Numbered from the stretch's first letter, positions 51,215 to 62,016 are shown. The stretch: 64,000 nt of DNA from Emiliania huxleyi CCMP1516 (GCF_000372725.1 NW_005201231.1:182679-246678); one strand, 5' to 3'. Notes: generated by a model from the letters alone, not told the origin. Made by a program: numbers and translations.

Positions 51215-52652
51215 TCAACGCTGCTCGGCCGCCTTTGCCCCTTGGCCGTCCACGAGCACCGCAAAGCGGCTCTTCTCAACCACCCACATCTTGGCCACGC
51301 CTTCCCGCCCGTTGAGGTCCGGACGGGCGCTGAGCCCTATCGAGAGTAGAGACGCGCGTCCGCACGCGGACGTCCCTCTGTCTTCCGGACGTGGTCCCGC
51401 CCGTGCGCTGACTGCCTCCGATCCGCACACGCGCGAGGAGGATCCGCCGGATCTCAGGAGATAGGCTGGCGTCCGCGATCTGCCGCGCCGCCTCCGCCGC
51501 CTCCCGCCGCGCCACGCCCTCCGCCGCCAGCAGCGCCGCCTCGCGCTCCGCCCACGCCGCGTCCTGCGCGCGCGTCACCGCCTTGACTGCCTTCTCCACC
51601 TCCGCCGCCGACTGGCCCTTCTCGGCCGCCTCCGAAGCCGCCTGCTGCCGCGCGCGCATCTTTTGCTGCCACGCCTACGGGCCGAATCCGCTAACATGAG
51701 GGCGGGAGGACGGGATCGTGCAGAGCATTCAGAGCACCGTGCGAATACGAGGGGCACGAATGCAGCGGAGTACAGCGGGATACGGTCGAATAAGGTTGAG
51801 TACGTGTCCTCTCGAGCGCTGGTTGGAGTACAAGAATACGTGTTCCGCTTCTAGGCTGCCGCGCCTCGGCCTCGGCCTGCTGCAGCCGCCGCTGCGCCTC
51901 GAGGCGGCGCTTGATCTCTGCGGGCGAAACGCCCGCCGCCTCGGCCTCGTGGTGCGTCTTTTGCATCGCCGCCTGGTGCTTTGCCTGCAGCCGCTGCATC
52001 TGCTGCTGCCACTGGGCGCACGCCTGAGGGGGGGGGGGGGGGGTCCCCCGCAAGTAGCCCCGCGCATAGGACACCAGCGTCTGTCCCACACACGCACAGA
52101 CACGCACATCATGGCCCGGGCACCCCCCCCGGCAGTGTAGTGGTGTGAGCACACGAGTACTAGCAGAGGCGGACGCCTGCACGCGGGCCTTTGCAGCCTC
52201 GGGCGTGAGGCCCTCTGCTATCGCCTCCTTGTACACCTCCTCGCGCTCCTGCAGCATCTGCCGCTGCTGGCGCATGTACGCCGCGTGCGACTCGCGCACA
52301 GACGCGAGCTGCGAGCCGATCTCCTCGCGGCTGCACCCCTGCGACTCCATGTCGGCCTGCACCTTTTGCAGCGCCGCCTGTGGGCCCCAAGGGGGGGCCG
52401 GGGCGTGTGGGCAAAGCAGGCGAGAGGAGGGGAGGGCTGGAGGGAGTGAGCGTCGCCAACTAGTGCGGGGCGCGGGCCTCCACACACACACGCGCGCGCG
52501 CGCGCGCGCACCCACACACCCACCACCACCACCCACCACCACCACCCCCACCCCCACCAGCACGAGGGCACAAGTGCGCGGGGAGGGCGGTGCTGCAGCC
52601 GCCTGGAGCTCCTTCTCGCCCTCGCGAGCGAGCAGCGACATCGGCGACTCAC

Positions 52653-52683
<31 letters not shown>

Positions 52684-52709
52684 CTCAGAAACTGCGCCGC
52701 CGCCGCCGC

Positions 52710-52748
<39 letters not shown>

Positions 52749-53205
52749 GCGTCTGCTTCGACGGGGCCTTGGCGGGCGCGGCCTTGGCTTGCGCCGCCGC
52801 CGCGTCGGCCTCCTCGGCGGCCCTCTCCGCCGCCGCCTTCTCGTACTCCCTCCGCGTCTGCCACTCCTGGAAGCGGAGGAAGAGGTACCCGATGCCGACC
52901 ACGACGCCCGTCAGCAGAAAGACGATCCCGTACGCGAGCGACATCGGGTCCTGGCGGCGCGGCTCGTAGTTGGGGACGCCGTACGAGAGCACGATCTCGA
53001 CCGACGAGTCGACGCCCTTGAAGATCGAGATGATGATGACCGCCGCCGTGGTGAGGAGCTGCACCCAGAAGGTCGTCCCGGTCGGCGGCTTTCCCCACGG
53101 CTTGAGCAGCTTGCCGATCCGCTTGTAGCGCGCCCGCGTGAGCCAGCGGCCGTCCTCCTCCTCCTCGGGCTGGGCCGCCTTCTTCTTCTTCTCGGACTTC
53201 GGCAT
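51215..53205 (-). CDS. Two-TM coiled-coil protein with C-terminal LNGR-type motif
   Basis: The ATG at 53205 begins MPKSEKKKKAAQPEEEEDGR. Two membrane spans follow (VQLLTTAAVIIISIF and LAYGIVFLLTGVVVGIGYLF), then an Ala/Glu-rich coiled coil and a Gly-rich stretch. Later exons (about 52380-52170, 52025-51857 and 51670-51430) are all Ala/Glu/Gln-rich helices such as QQMQRLQAKHQAAMQ and ARQQAASEAAEKGQ. The last exon holds RPDLNGREGVAKMW and RFAVLVDGQ, a beta motif often seen next to MYND or ankyrin domains. The exact role is unknown; the N-terminus suggests an endomembrane anchor. Splice sites are approximate. A poly-G run (52026-52042) lies in one intron. Confidence 0.6.
51695..51855. repeat. 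Intron sequence related to 51015-51115
   Basis: Shared blocks include gggaggacgggatcgtgcag against gggaagacggcattgtgcag, then ctctcgagcgct, acaagaa and ccgcttcta in the same order. One copy is an intron of the 51215 gene; the other lies just past its stop. This suggests a mobile or duplicated intron segment. Confidence 0.6.
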
Positions 53206-53300
53206 GGGTTGCCGCCCAGGGATAAGCGAGGGAGCACGCAACGCGAGGAGCCCGAGCTCGGCAAAAAAAAAGACTGCACCAAAACTCGAAGGTCTCCAAA

Positions 53301-53394
53301 GTGACCGCCATCGCCCGTCCTGCGTCCACCCATACCGCGTTGGTGTCCCAGTCGTTGGTCGGACTGTGTTTCGCCTTCCCATCAATCAATCAAA
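53301..53394 (-). promoter_or_regulatory. Dispersed upstream element, copy C
   Basis: On the minus strand it reads tandem gatt, gggaaggcgaaacacagtcc, then gggacaccaacgcggtatgg and gtggacgcaggac. The core (53322-53345) is 117 bp upstream of the ATG at 53205, in sense. It is nearly identical to copy B over about 85 bp. Confidence 0.5.
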
Positions 53395-53440
53395 GTGTGT
53401 GTGTGTGTGTGTGTGGTCTCCAAACTGACAAACATGTTGT

Positions 53441-53568
53441 GCGAGGCGTGAACCGCGCCATTCGCTCTCACCTGGCAACCCTGTCTGCACGTCTCGCGCG
53501 CGCGTGAACAGGGCTCCGACGTGTGAGTGTTAGATTTGTTTGGTATTGCTAAAAATCTCTCTCTCCCA
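53441..53568 (+). repeat. Dispersed repeat, copy 3 (3' part)
   Basis: From ttgtgcgaggcgtgaaccgc to cgcgcgcgtgaacagggctc it matches the end of 46240-46550, followed by the shared gtgtgagtgttag and ctaaaaatctctctct segments. Confidence 0.85.
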
Positions 53569-53864
53569 AACTGGCACGGACTACACCACAAAAGGCACAG
53601 CGAAAAAAAGAAGCGAAATACGTTTGCTTTTGCTTGGCCCAAGGGGCTGTGCTACACGACGCCCTCTCACCCCCTCGGCCGCGCGGCCGTCGCGCCCCTA
53701 GCTTCCCGCGCCGCGCGCGGCTGCTGTAGCCTGTGCTATCTCGCAGAGGCTCCGATTCCGTCGCCCCTTCTCCCGCCCAGGCCCCCTCCCCCGCGCCCCC
53801 TCCCTCCCGCTTCGCGCTGCGCGGGCGGCCCCGCACCCCAGCCAGGCGCGTCGACCATGAGCCC

Positions 53865-55297
53865 TCAGAACATGAGCGGCACGTCCGTGCAGAACCCAGA
53901 CCCGGCGCAGCGGAGGCAGTCCGTGTACACGAGGCACTCTTCGTTTCCCTCGCACGGCGGGCCGTGCTGACCTGGCACGCACTCGCCCTCGGGGGGCGCG
54001 CAGCATGGGAGGCTCGAGAAGAGCATCTTGCGACGGCGAGAGCAATCGACGCACGGTGGAGGAGAGGGGGCGGGAGGAGGCGCAGGAGAGGGGGGGACGG
54101 GTGGCGGAAACGGTGGGACGAACCAAGTGCCACACGTTTCGGCGAACTTGTCCACCGGAACCAGGTGCCTGCACTCCACGGGGCCGGGGTCGCGGGTGCG
54201 ATGATGTGGGGGCTGCATCCGCGGTGAAGGTGCGCGCCACTGGTAGTCCGAGTCGGCGCACGCCGACATGAAGAGCTGGGATGTGCACCCCTCCTGGTCG
54301 TCTGTGGTATCCGGGAATCCATTTTCGTCGCACTTGTAGGTGTCGACGGAGAAGACCCCTAAAGGAAGGCTTCCGAGAGCGTCCATGCTAGATCCATGAT
54401 CTTGCTGTCAAACAGCTGCATGGAGGAGGCGCCGTAGCCAGCCGCCTGGTTGGGGGTGGACACGCGGGGTCGGGAAGCGATCGTGGAGAGCGGCGGAACG
54501 TGAATTGCGTGGCGAGGCTCTCGCCAAGTGCAGCTATCTAGGGACGTGGAGGCTTTGGAAATGCACATCACCTCGACTGCGTCCTTCATCTCCAGCAAAC
54601 TGCCTCCGGTGTCGCGCACGCCCTTCATGATGGAGAGCGGATCCGCCGTCTTGGTGCAGATGGTGTTGAAGTAGTCGGCGGCGTCATCCGCTCCGGAGCA
54701 GTACCCGTGCTTTGTCCACCTGGAGAGAGGGCAGAGCGACCACAGCTCAAAGCGACAGCAGTGTACTGGAGTCGAAGGCTGAGGGCCGTGGGCGTGGAGT
54801 GCAACCGATTCCAGAGAGGGGCATTCTAGGCTTGCCCCACTCGTGGTTCACAAAGTCGAGTTGGTGCGCCTCGCCGTCGGCATCCGGCGTGGGAGGAAAG
54901 TCGTAGCAGGGGGCATTCGCCTGCAAAGAGCGGGATGGCCGGGCTCATGGTGGATTAGGGGCGCGGTTTTAAGGGGAGGCTCTTCCGACGGAAGGCTCAC
55001 CTTCACCCATGCGTAGTCCGGCACCTCGGCCGTATCGCCAACTGCCGCACAAATTGACGTGCCGTAGGAAGGGGTCTCGGGCCACAGGCCGTGCACCGTC
55101 GTCGTCTCCGCCGCATAGTAGCCTTCGCCATAGCCGGACTCCAATGCAACCACGCCGCAGAGCGCCGGGCCGCCGCACTCCATGATCTCTCCAGCGGCCT
55201 TCATGCGCTCCATCGTCTGCACGGTGGCGGTGTCCTTTGGCATGCCCAGGTAGAGCTCTGCCTGAGCAACCGTCGTGATCGCGCTGGCCGCGAGCAT
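53865..55297 (-). CDS. Secreted RNase T2 with Pro-rich, Cys-rich C-terminal extension
   Basis: The ATG at 55297 gives a short signal peptide (MLAASAITTVAQA). The catalytic CAS I motif is TVHGLWPE. Two clean GT-AG introns (55000-54921 and 54840-54720) restore CAS II across an exon join as HEWTKHGYC, so both His and the Glu are present. Downstream are AAGYGASSMQLFDSK and VDTYKCDENGFPD, then a Pro-rich stretch (PPFPPPVPPSPAPPPAPSPP) and a Cys-rich tail (CVDCS ... CCAPPEGECVPG ... CLRCAGSGFC). RNase T2 enzymes cut RNA in secretory or lytic compartments. The C-terminal extension is unusual for the family. One or two 3' splice junctions (54.58-54.36 kb) remain uncertain. Confidence 0.8.
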
Positions 55298-55488
55298 ATC
55301 GAGGGGAAGAGGTCGGGGGGGGGGGGGGCACAGAATTCGGCCTTTTTACGCAGCGCCGCGTGACTCCCGGCTTTACGGGCCGCTATCCAGCACTCGAACG
55401 GATTTTCTTTTTTACCATTTAGGGGCCGGCGGATTTGCAATAAAGAGAGAGAGCAGTTTCGGATGATTTGATCGTCTGTTACGGCCCC

Positions 55489-56898
55489 ATGGCGGAGCAG
55501 TTGGACACCCCCAACGCGGACGCCGCGCCGAGGCCTTCGCGCCGGCGCCGCCCCGTCGTGGCGCCTGAACCCGAGACCGCCGAGGGCGACGCGCCGGCCC
55601 CCGAGGATGCCGGCGAGGACCCGCGACCGCAACCGCTCCAAAGCCAGAGCAGTCCCTCGCGCGCGCAGCGGCGTGGCAAGTTGGCAGCTCGAATCCCGGC
55701 GCCGCGAGGATCCGGGCTGCTGCTGCAGTCGGAGCAGCAGCTGCTGCTCTCACAGCTGACGGTGGACCGGGCCGACGTGTGGCCGACGGGGTGCGAGGCG
55801 CCGGCGCCTCCCCGCTCGCAGCCTCTCTTCCTCGAGGACGGTGAGACACCCACTTCGTCATAGAGACATCTGAGGAGACGCCAGTTCAGCCCAGCGGCCG
55901 CCTTTACTTTCCGACAAGCGTATTCTATGGGGCAAGCACTGCAGCCTCCGCCGATGTCTCCCTCACGCGGCCTCACGCTGCTCTTTGCAGGTGCCGCTCC
56001 CGCATACATGCAGACAGCAGACTCGCTTTCCTTTCGTAAGCTCAGCGCGGCGGCGGCTGCGGAGGTCAACGAGGCGGCGCGCCGTCGTATCGCCGCGGGA
56101 GACGCGCCCACTGCGAGCGCGCAGGTCACGAGCGCTGTCATCGGCGCGACGTGCTATGCCGCGCAGGTGCAAAGGGCTCTACTGCTGAGGAGAGGCCCAT
56201 GCCTGAACGAGGATGTCTAGTCAGCCCAGCGCGTCGCACACACGCAAGTGGGAGCGATCGTCTCACCTCGCTCCTCCCTGCCACACCAGGGTGTGCTGGC
56301 GGGCGCCTCCCTGCTGCAGGCGCTGGCCCTGCCGGTTGGCAGCGGCAGCGACGAACTTTCGCCCTTCCTGGCGTACGCGCCGCTCGCGATCAACCTGCAG
56401 GCGGCGCTGCTCTGGCTCGCGCTGCTCGCCTTCCTCGGTGCGGCCGACGCCGTCTGCTGCGCTCCGGCGGGCACACTCAGCGTCGCGGCGGGCGTTTGCG
56501 GCTGTTTCTTTGCCGCGGTGCTGCTGCTGGCCCTCGAGCTACCGCTCGACGTGGCGCTCGAGATTGGGCACGAGGAGCGCCTCCCGGCGCTCCGCTCACT
56601 GCTCGAGAGTGCCGGCGACGATCCACGGCTCTTCTTCTTCCCTCGCGGCAACACCACTTTCCCGGGCGCCCCAGTGCCGATGGGCTTCGAGGCGGAGGGC
56701 GACGACGGCCCGTTCCTCTCGATGCGGCTGTCCAAGGACGCGCTCTCGGTATGGCAGTGGCTCGTCGTGCTGCGGACGATCGCGACCCTAGCCGGCTACG
56801 CACTCTATTGCGGCCATTTGTCGCCAGCTTCCTTTGCACTGCCGCCGCTGCTGACGAGGTCAACGACCGGCTATGGTCATAGTGGCGGTGGGAGGTGA
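55489..56898 (+). CDS. TMEM237-like four-TM protein (ciliary transition zone)
   Basis: Exons 55489-55840, 55991-56166 and 56290-56898 join in phase through GT-AG introns (GGACG|GTGAGA ... TTGCAG|GT; GCGCAG|GTGCAA ... CACCAG|GG). The N-terminal third is polar and Pro/Arg-rich. The membrane part follows: ATCYAAQGVLAGASLLQALA, LAYAPLAINLQAALLWLALL, GTLSVAAGVCGCFFAAVLLL and a last span near WQWLVVLRTIATLAGYALY. The QG-LAG turn and the span spacing recall TMEM237, which sits at the transition zone of cilia. With a roadblock dynein chain nearby, a flagellated organism is consistent. The family call is moderate. Confidence 0.5.
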
Positions 56899-57165
56899 GA
56901 GCTTTTTGCCTGAACACCGAAATGTACATGCGAAGAGTGTTTTTGTCGCCAACCCTCGGCACCTCGGCATGCGTTGGACCCTGTTGGAGCCTGTTGCTGT
57001 TGGCACTCTTCCTGGTCCTGCTCCTGCAGCCAGCCCCCACCCTCTGCGCACCGCTCGCAGACGGTGCCGATGCCAACGCTCTTGAAGGGTGCTGCGCAAG
57101 CTGGCTGGCGGGGATGTGTAATCACACAGTTGAAGCAACAAAAAAAACTTTTCCCGCCCGGAAGA

Positions 57166-57654
57166 ATGCTCGCGCTAAGCCGCCACGCTTGTCGGCTGCG
57201 ATCGGCACGGCATGCTCGGCTCTCATCCAGCCATTTGGGCGCGCACGGCAGCCTCGCCGGCGTGTGGAAGGTGAACCTGACCCCACGGGTGCCCGGAGCG
57301 CGCGAGGGCATGCCCAAGCGGCTGCGGCTGCTCGAGGGCGACAGCGATGAGGCTGGCGGTATCGAGGTGCCGTACATGGACTGCACCGCGGGCGGGTGGG
57401 CGGTGACGGAGACCGACGATCCGGCGGCGGTGGACGGGAACCGTCGCGTCGTCATCGATGTGACGCTCGCAACTCCGCCGCACTCGATCCGCTTCGACGG
57501 TTTGTTTGATGGCGAGCGCATCGCAGGCTCGGTCAGCGCGAGCGAGGCGCAGGGCGGCGAGTCAGGCGAGGCGACCGTCCTCGGCGACTTTCTCTGCACG
57601 CGACTGTTTACGTTTTGGGGCTCGCCAAAGCCGAGGGCCATCGACGTGACGTGA
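57166..57654 (+). CDS. Unknown small beta-rich protein
   Basis: From the ATG at 57166 (MLALSRHACRLRSARHARLS) an Arg/Ser-rich leader, possibly an organelle presequence, leads into LAGVWKVNLTPRVPG, then RRVVIDVTLATPPHSIRFDG, then LFDGERIAGSVSASEAQGG and a C-terminal LFTFWGSPKPRAIDV. The alternating pattern suggests a lipocalin-like or FAS1-like beta fold. I do not recognise the family. A hydrophobic segment in another frame upstream (about 56985-57040, LLLLALFLVLLLQPAP) could be a first exon carrying a signal peptide. Confidence 0.45.
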   Translation: MLALSRHACRLRSARHARLSSSHLGAHGSLAGVWKVNLTPRVPGAREGMPKRLRLLEGDSDEAGGIEVPYMDCTAGGWAVTETDDPAAVDGNRRVVIDVTLATPPHSIRFDGLFDGERIAGSVSASEAQGGESGEATVLGDFLCTRLFTFWGSPKPRAIDVT

Positions 57655-58042
57655 TCCAAACCGGCCGGATGCTTCCCCTGAGACTTGCCGGCGTCTCCCA
57701 GGTCCCCAGCGGTGCTGGGCGCCGTTCCCTGGCGGAGCGTTGCGTGCGTGTGTCATTTTGTGCGCCGCGTCCCGATAGGCCCGTGGCGACACTTCTCGCA
57801 ATCTGTGGCGGGTGTTTGCGTTGTATCCGCCGTTCTCTCTTGCGTCTCCGTCGCTGCCGTCTCGCGTCTGGTCGTAGTGGTACGTCGGGAGCCGGGACAC
57901 ACTGGCTGTGCCTGTCCCAACTCCCATTGCTTCCTGGCCAGAGCAGCCAGGTCCGGGCCAGAGCTGTGTGTGTTGCTTTGTCGATTCAAACCCTCTTACG
58001 TGCCCTCCCACTCACACTCACTCACGAAGTCAACCCGCGTCG
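57655..58042. other. Intergenic, no gene recognised
   Basis: No convincing ORF on either strand between the converging 57166 and 58043 genes. Confidence 0.5.
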
Positions 58043-58855
58043 TCACCCCTGCGGGGACGGCTCCGAGGAAGTGTACCGCTGCCCGACCGCAGCGTAGTCG
58101 ACGGAGGGCGTGTATTCGCGCGTCGCGGAATAGTCAACCTGCGCATGGGGCAAGGGAGTAGGCACGGGAGGGCGCGAAACGCGCCCCTGCGCCCGTCGCT
58201 TTGTCCCCTCTTGAGCGCGGCATGGCGGGCCAGTGGATGCAGGGAAATGGGCATGGCATCTAGGGCGCCGCCGCCGTCGACGAGTAGTCCGCGGTGCAGG
58301 TGTAGTCGCGGGTGGAGGAGTAGTCGTTTGACGCCGTGAAGGCTGAGTGCGCAGAGTAGTCGAGGGTGGAGGTGTAGTTGTTTGACGCGCTGTACTCGCG
58401 CGTGGAGTACGTGTAGGGCGACTCGCCCGCCTGCGAGGCCCGGGCGACACGCGGGCGCTTGCGCGGGTGCTGTTCATATAGACGGTGCGCGATAGATCTG
58501 GGGAGGTCTCGGAAGGGGCTCGGAAGCGGCGCGCCTCGAGCTGACGCGCGGTGCGCTCTGCGTCGTCGTGCGAACAGGACTCGCCGATGCCGGCAAACTC
58601 GCGCCGGCAAAACGGGCAGATGCCGTTGCAGAGCGGCACGCACTCGCGGCACATCACCGCCGCGCAGCAGCGCAGTATCCGCGCGTCCATCGCCGACGGC
58701 TGCTCGAGGCAGACGGGGCACTCGGGCGTGTTGCCCGTGGCGATGAGCTCCGCCGCGGCGCGCAGGCGGCGCACGGCGGCGGCAGACTCGGTCTGGGCGG
58801 CCGCGGAGGAGTCTTGGGCGGCCGAGGAAGCTGGTTGCGCGGGGGCGTCCGCCAT
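58043..58855 (-). CDS. RING-type protein with Tyr-rich repeat tail
   Basis: The ATG at 58855 (MADAPAQPASS) leads to an Ala-rich helix and a RING-like cluster: CPVCLEQPSAM, RCCAAVMCRECVP and CPFCRREF. The usual central His is replaced by Cys. A GC-AG intron (CTCGAG|GCGCGC ... CTCGCAG|GCGGGC, about 58528-58450) joins to a tail of short repeats such as YSTREYSASNNYTSTLDYS and SSTRDYTCTADYSS. A second block, VDYSATREYTPSVDY, at 58140-58043 follows a GCGCAG acceptor and is probably the true C-terminus; otherwise the frame stops at 58260. The RING suggests ubiquitin ligation. The Tyr-Ser-Thr repeats could be phosphorylation sites (inference). Confidence 0.6.
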   Translation of the reverse strand: MADAPAQPASSAAQDSSAAAQTESAAAVRRLRAAAELIATGNTPECPVCLEQPSAMDARILRCCAAVMCRECVPLCNGICPFCRREFAGIGESCSHDDAERTARQLEARRFRAPSETSPDLSRTVYMNSTRASARVSPGPRRRASRPTRTPRASTARQTTTPPPSTTLRTQPSRRQTTTPPPATTPAPRTTRRRRRRPRCHAHFPASTGPPCRAQEGTKRRAQGRVSRPPVPTPLPHAQVDYSATREYTPSVDYAAVGQRYTSSEPSPQG

Positions 58856-58943
58856 GCGCGGTTTGTCGTGGTCCTTTCGGCTCTCGAAAGAATTTTCCCG
58901 CCAGCCGGTAACCCGATCCCGATCATCCGGCCAACTGGGTGCG

Positions 58944-59075
58944 CTCCTCAGCTCCCCGGTCCTGGATGTGAGGCTGATGACCGCACTCCAAGTGCTCCAA
59001 GTGCGCCCCGCACATCTCAGCTCCCCGGCCCTGGATGTGAGGTTACTGACTGCACTCCAAGTGCTCCATGTGCAC
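58944..59075. repeat. Two-copy tandem repeat upstream of the RING gene
   Basis: Two units of about 68-70 bp share agctccccggtcctggatgt and gactgcactccaagtgctcc, beginning at about 58950 and 59019. A ctccaagtgctcc fragment recurs at about 59548. They lie just upstream of the minus-strand start at 58855. Confidence 0.8.
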
Positions 59076-59776
59076 AACACTGGGCACGGGACTGGCGCGC
59101 ACTGGCACTAACACAGGTACACCACGGGAGCCGCCAGGCGGCTCCCGCGAGGACGGCGAGGCACTTAGCTCCGTGCACTCGACCGCCCTCGCCGCAGGCA
59201 AGCTCATTCACAATCTGCTCTGCGATGGCCGTGTATATTCGGCTCGATCGCGTCTTCGGGGCGCGCGATGCGGCCTCGAAGCGGGCCCGCAGCTGCCCGA
59301 GGCTGGCGGGCTTGGAGCCGCCGCACGCGCCGCACGACGCGCGCTCGCGGAGAAGGCCCCCGCACGGGGGGTCCCGGGGGGCACCATGATCGTCCGCCAA
59401 GGGTCCGGGGTCGCCCAGGCAAGTGGCCCAAATCCGATGAGTTTTCCACGGCGGGCATTACGACTTCGTGTACGTATCGTGAAAAGAATTTTCACGTGGT
59501 CGTGAAAAGAATTTTACAACAAAACGTGAAAAGAATCTACGAGCAAACTCCAAGTGCTCCAAATTCACGAGCCGGAGAGGTCGCCCCCCACTGCCACACA
59601 ACCTTCCCTGTCCGTGTGTGGAGACGAAGTTAACCTTGACTTACCTTACCTTTATTTGGTACAGAGAGAAGAGTAGGTGGAGACAAGGGAGCGTGAGTCG
59701 AGACTCAAGAGAGCAGGCGGTCCCTAGCAATGGCGGAGCGCCTGACGCTGTGACGCTGCATGCTTCCTAGCATGCT
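59076..59776. other. Intergenic, no gene recognised
   Basis: Contains three cgtgaaaagaatttt-type repeats at 59478-59535 and a taccttacc stretch near 59643. No coding region is supported. Confidence 0.5.
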
Positions 59777-61231
59777 TCACCCCGAGCCCGAGACACGGAA
59801 GCCTCTCGTCATGTACTTGACGACGCGCCGAGCCTCCTTTTCCAGCGCCTTTTGCACGGCGTACTTCCGCACTTCAACAATGTCGACTACGTCCCTCGCT
59901 GGTCCGTCCCTTGCAGGCTTGAACGCGTGGGGGCCGAGTCGAATCGTCTGGCTCGCGATTGCGTGGGCTGCAATGGAAGGGAGCACAAACTCGTCTCGCA
60001 GATCCTTCGTCACGCGATACGCCACCATCGCAGGGACGATGTCGAAGCCTTCAAGCAGCTCCTCGGCAGCGAGGGACGAGCCGCTCATCGGGTCGCTCGC
60101 CTTGACGTACTGCATCACGTTGATCTTGCACGGAAAGTCCCAGCGAGAGAGCGCGCGCTCGGCGGCCCCGGATGGTCGCCTTGCTTTGAACGTATACGGG
60201 TCGAGCGGGTCGTTTCGCCGGAGGGTCAGGTGCACCACCCTTCTCAGAGAATATGATCTCGCCTTTAGCCACCGGTCCGCAGGCTGGTCGGTCACGAGGG
60301 CTCGCGCCCAGGACCACCTGTCCTGGTCCGACGCCAGTCCCAGGCCCACACATTCTGCGGCCCCCCACTCCCAACCAGCAGCGTCTGCAGCGAAGCGGTG
60401 CAGAGCGCAAATTGCTTCCTGCTTCGAGTATTGGACGAGCCCGTCCTCGTTCTCCATGAGAGAGTAGCCACTGATGTCGCTGCGTTGATCGACACACCAC
60501 TCATCGCCGCAGCCATGCATGTACGCCAACGACGCCTTGCAGTATGGCACGACGGCAGCGAGGACGGCACCAACGCTAGAGCCGGTGACGCTTGCGTCTG
60601 GCTCGACGCTGCCTTCGAGCCAGGGAACCCAAATGTCGACGTCGTCTGGAGCCCACGACGCGTCGATGGCCGCGGGGCACGTTGCAGCGCCATGCTCGCG
60701 CGCAACGCCGTGTCCGCCGCACGCAGCGCCATGCTCCGAGAGGTGCTGATAACGGTGCAGCGCGAAGCTGCCAGCGACGTGCACCAGGTTCTGCACGCGA
60801 GGATCGGCGAGGGGCATGCCCACGGCGCGTGCAGCAACAGCTTTGAGGCCATGCACGAAGGCCCGCTCGTTGAAGGCGCGGAGAGCGAGCTGGTACAGGC
60901 TGGGTGCGGAGTGGAAGCTCGGCTCAACGCGTATGCCAAAGCGGAGCAGCAGGGCACGGAAGAACTCGCCGGTTGGCGCCGACGCCTTGTTCGACTCCAG
61001 CCTGAAGGCCCGGCAGACGGAGCGAAGCGCGAGCAGCTCTCGAGGGCCCCACCACCACACGGCGCCCAGCGGAAGCGAGGTGGAGAGCAAAACCTCCGAT
61101 ACGACATCAGAAAAGGTTGCAGCAGCGCTCTGCTGAGTCTCGCTGGCCTGCCACTCGATCACCTCCATTTCCTCGCGCAGGTCGCGAGCGATCGCCTCGG
61201 CGACGTCCGATCTCGACATGTGTCCCAGCAT
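59777..61231 (-). CDS. Nucleotidyltransferase-like protein, unknown function
   Basis: A single-exon frame of about 484 codons from the ATG at 61231 (MLGHMSRSDVAEAI). A short segment near residues 45-75 (LLALRSVCRAFRLES) is F-box-like. The middle carries VHVAGSFALHRYQH and, after a loop, APDDVDIWVPW. The GS then D-V-D-I spacing matches the core of the Pol-beta nucleotidyltransferase superfamily. The remainder is not recognisable (SRWDFPCKINVMQYVKA, FDIVPAMVAYRV). The second acidic strand needed for catalysis is not obvious, so activity is uncertain. Frame length and composition support a real gene. Confidence 0.6.
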   Translation of the reverse strand: MLGHMSRSDVAEAIARDLREEMEVIEWQASETQQSAAATFSDVVSEVLLSTSLPLGAVWWWGPRELLALRSVCRAFRLESNKASAPTGEFFRALLLRFGIRVEPSFHSAPSLYQLALRAFNERAFVHGLKAVAARAVGMPLADPRVQNLVHVAGSFALHRYQHLSEHGAACGGHGVAREHGAATCPAAIDASWAPDDVDIWVPWLEGSVEPDASVTGSSVGAVLAAVVPYCKASLAYMHGCGDEWCVDQRSDISGYSLMENEDGLVQYSKQEAICALHRFAADAAGWEWGAAECVGLGLASDQDRWSWARALVTDQPADRWLKARSYSLRRVVHLTLRRNDPLDPYTFKARRPSGAAERALSRWDFPCKINVMQYVKASDPMSGSSLAAEELLEGFDIVPAMVAYRVTKDLRDEFVLPSIAAHAIASQTIRLGPHAFKPARDGPARDVVDIVEVRKYAVQKALEKEARRVVKYMTRGFRVSGSG

Positions 61232-61665
61232 CGGCGCGGAGCAGCAGAAAGCGGTCGTCTCTGCGTCCGACCCTTTCGCGCTCTTCTTGAGAGAGAAGAA
61301 ATCACGCTCGAGTTTGGCCAATTTCTTTCAACGTCTTCCGTCAGCTCGCCCCCCTCTCCTCTTGCGCCTGCTCTCCCTCGAGGATGAAAACGGCCTAAAT
61401 TATACCTCAGATACACGAGAAAAATTGCCCCCTCTGGCACCCGGTAAGGCTTCTTTGACACTTGAGGCAAGAAGAAGAGAACGGCTGGTAGTCGACAAGC
61501 TGCCGAGCGCAAATCACTCTGTGTGACACATTTCTTGTTGGCTTCTAAAAATCTCTCTCTCTCTCTCTCTCTTGAGGCCGTACGTGTTGGAGTATACATT
61601 CAAAAGAATTTTTAAACGCACAGCACCAACAAGCGGAATCACAGACAGCTTATTGCGCCGTCGTC

Positions 61666-61854
61666 TCATAAAGGCCCTCGGGCACGGGCAGCGGCGCTGG
61701 CCACGGAGGACGGGACCTTCCACGGAAGAGCGAGCCAAGGGTGCTCGCCCGCGAAGCTGTCTTCGGCTTCGACACGCGCGAGCACGCTCGTGGCATTCAT
61801 GGCCGTCCGCGGATCGCCGTCCGCTATGTAGCGGCGTGCGAGCGTGAGCAACAT
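61666..61854 (-). CDS. Short ORF, unknown
   Basis: Sixty-two codons beginning MLLTLARRYIADGDPRTAMN and containing HPWLALPWK. The DGDPRTAMN segment loosely recalls the DGD-R-LN loop of clamp-loader-like AAA proteins, so it may be an exon of a decayed gene. No neighbouring exons were found. Confidence 0.25.
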   Translation of the reverse strand: MLLTLARRYIADGDPRTAMNATSVLARVEAEDSFAGEHPWLALPWKVPSSVASAAARARGPL

Positions 61855-62016
61855 CGAAGTCTAGGTCAAAAAGAATTCTTATAAAATACACAAGCCTCTC
61901 TCTCACAGACACAGTTAAAGAGAAAGAATTTAAACAAAAGAAAGAAAGAAAAGAGACAGCTCAAGGGAGGGATGGGAGGACGGCACGCCGCCACCACACA
62001 CACAGATGCACGCCAC

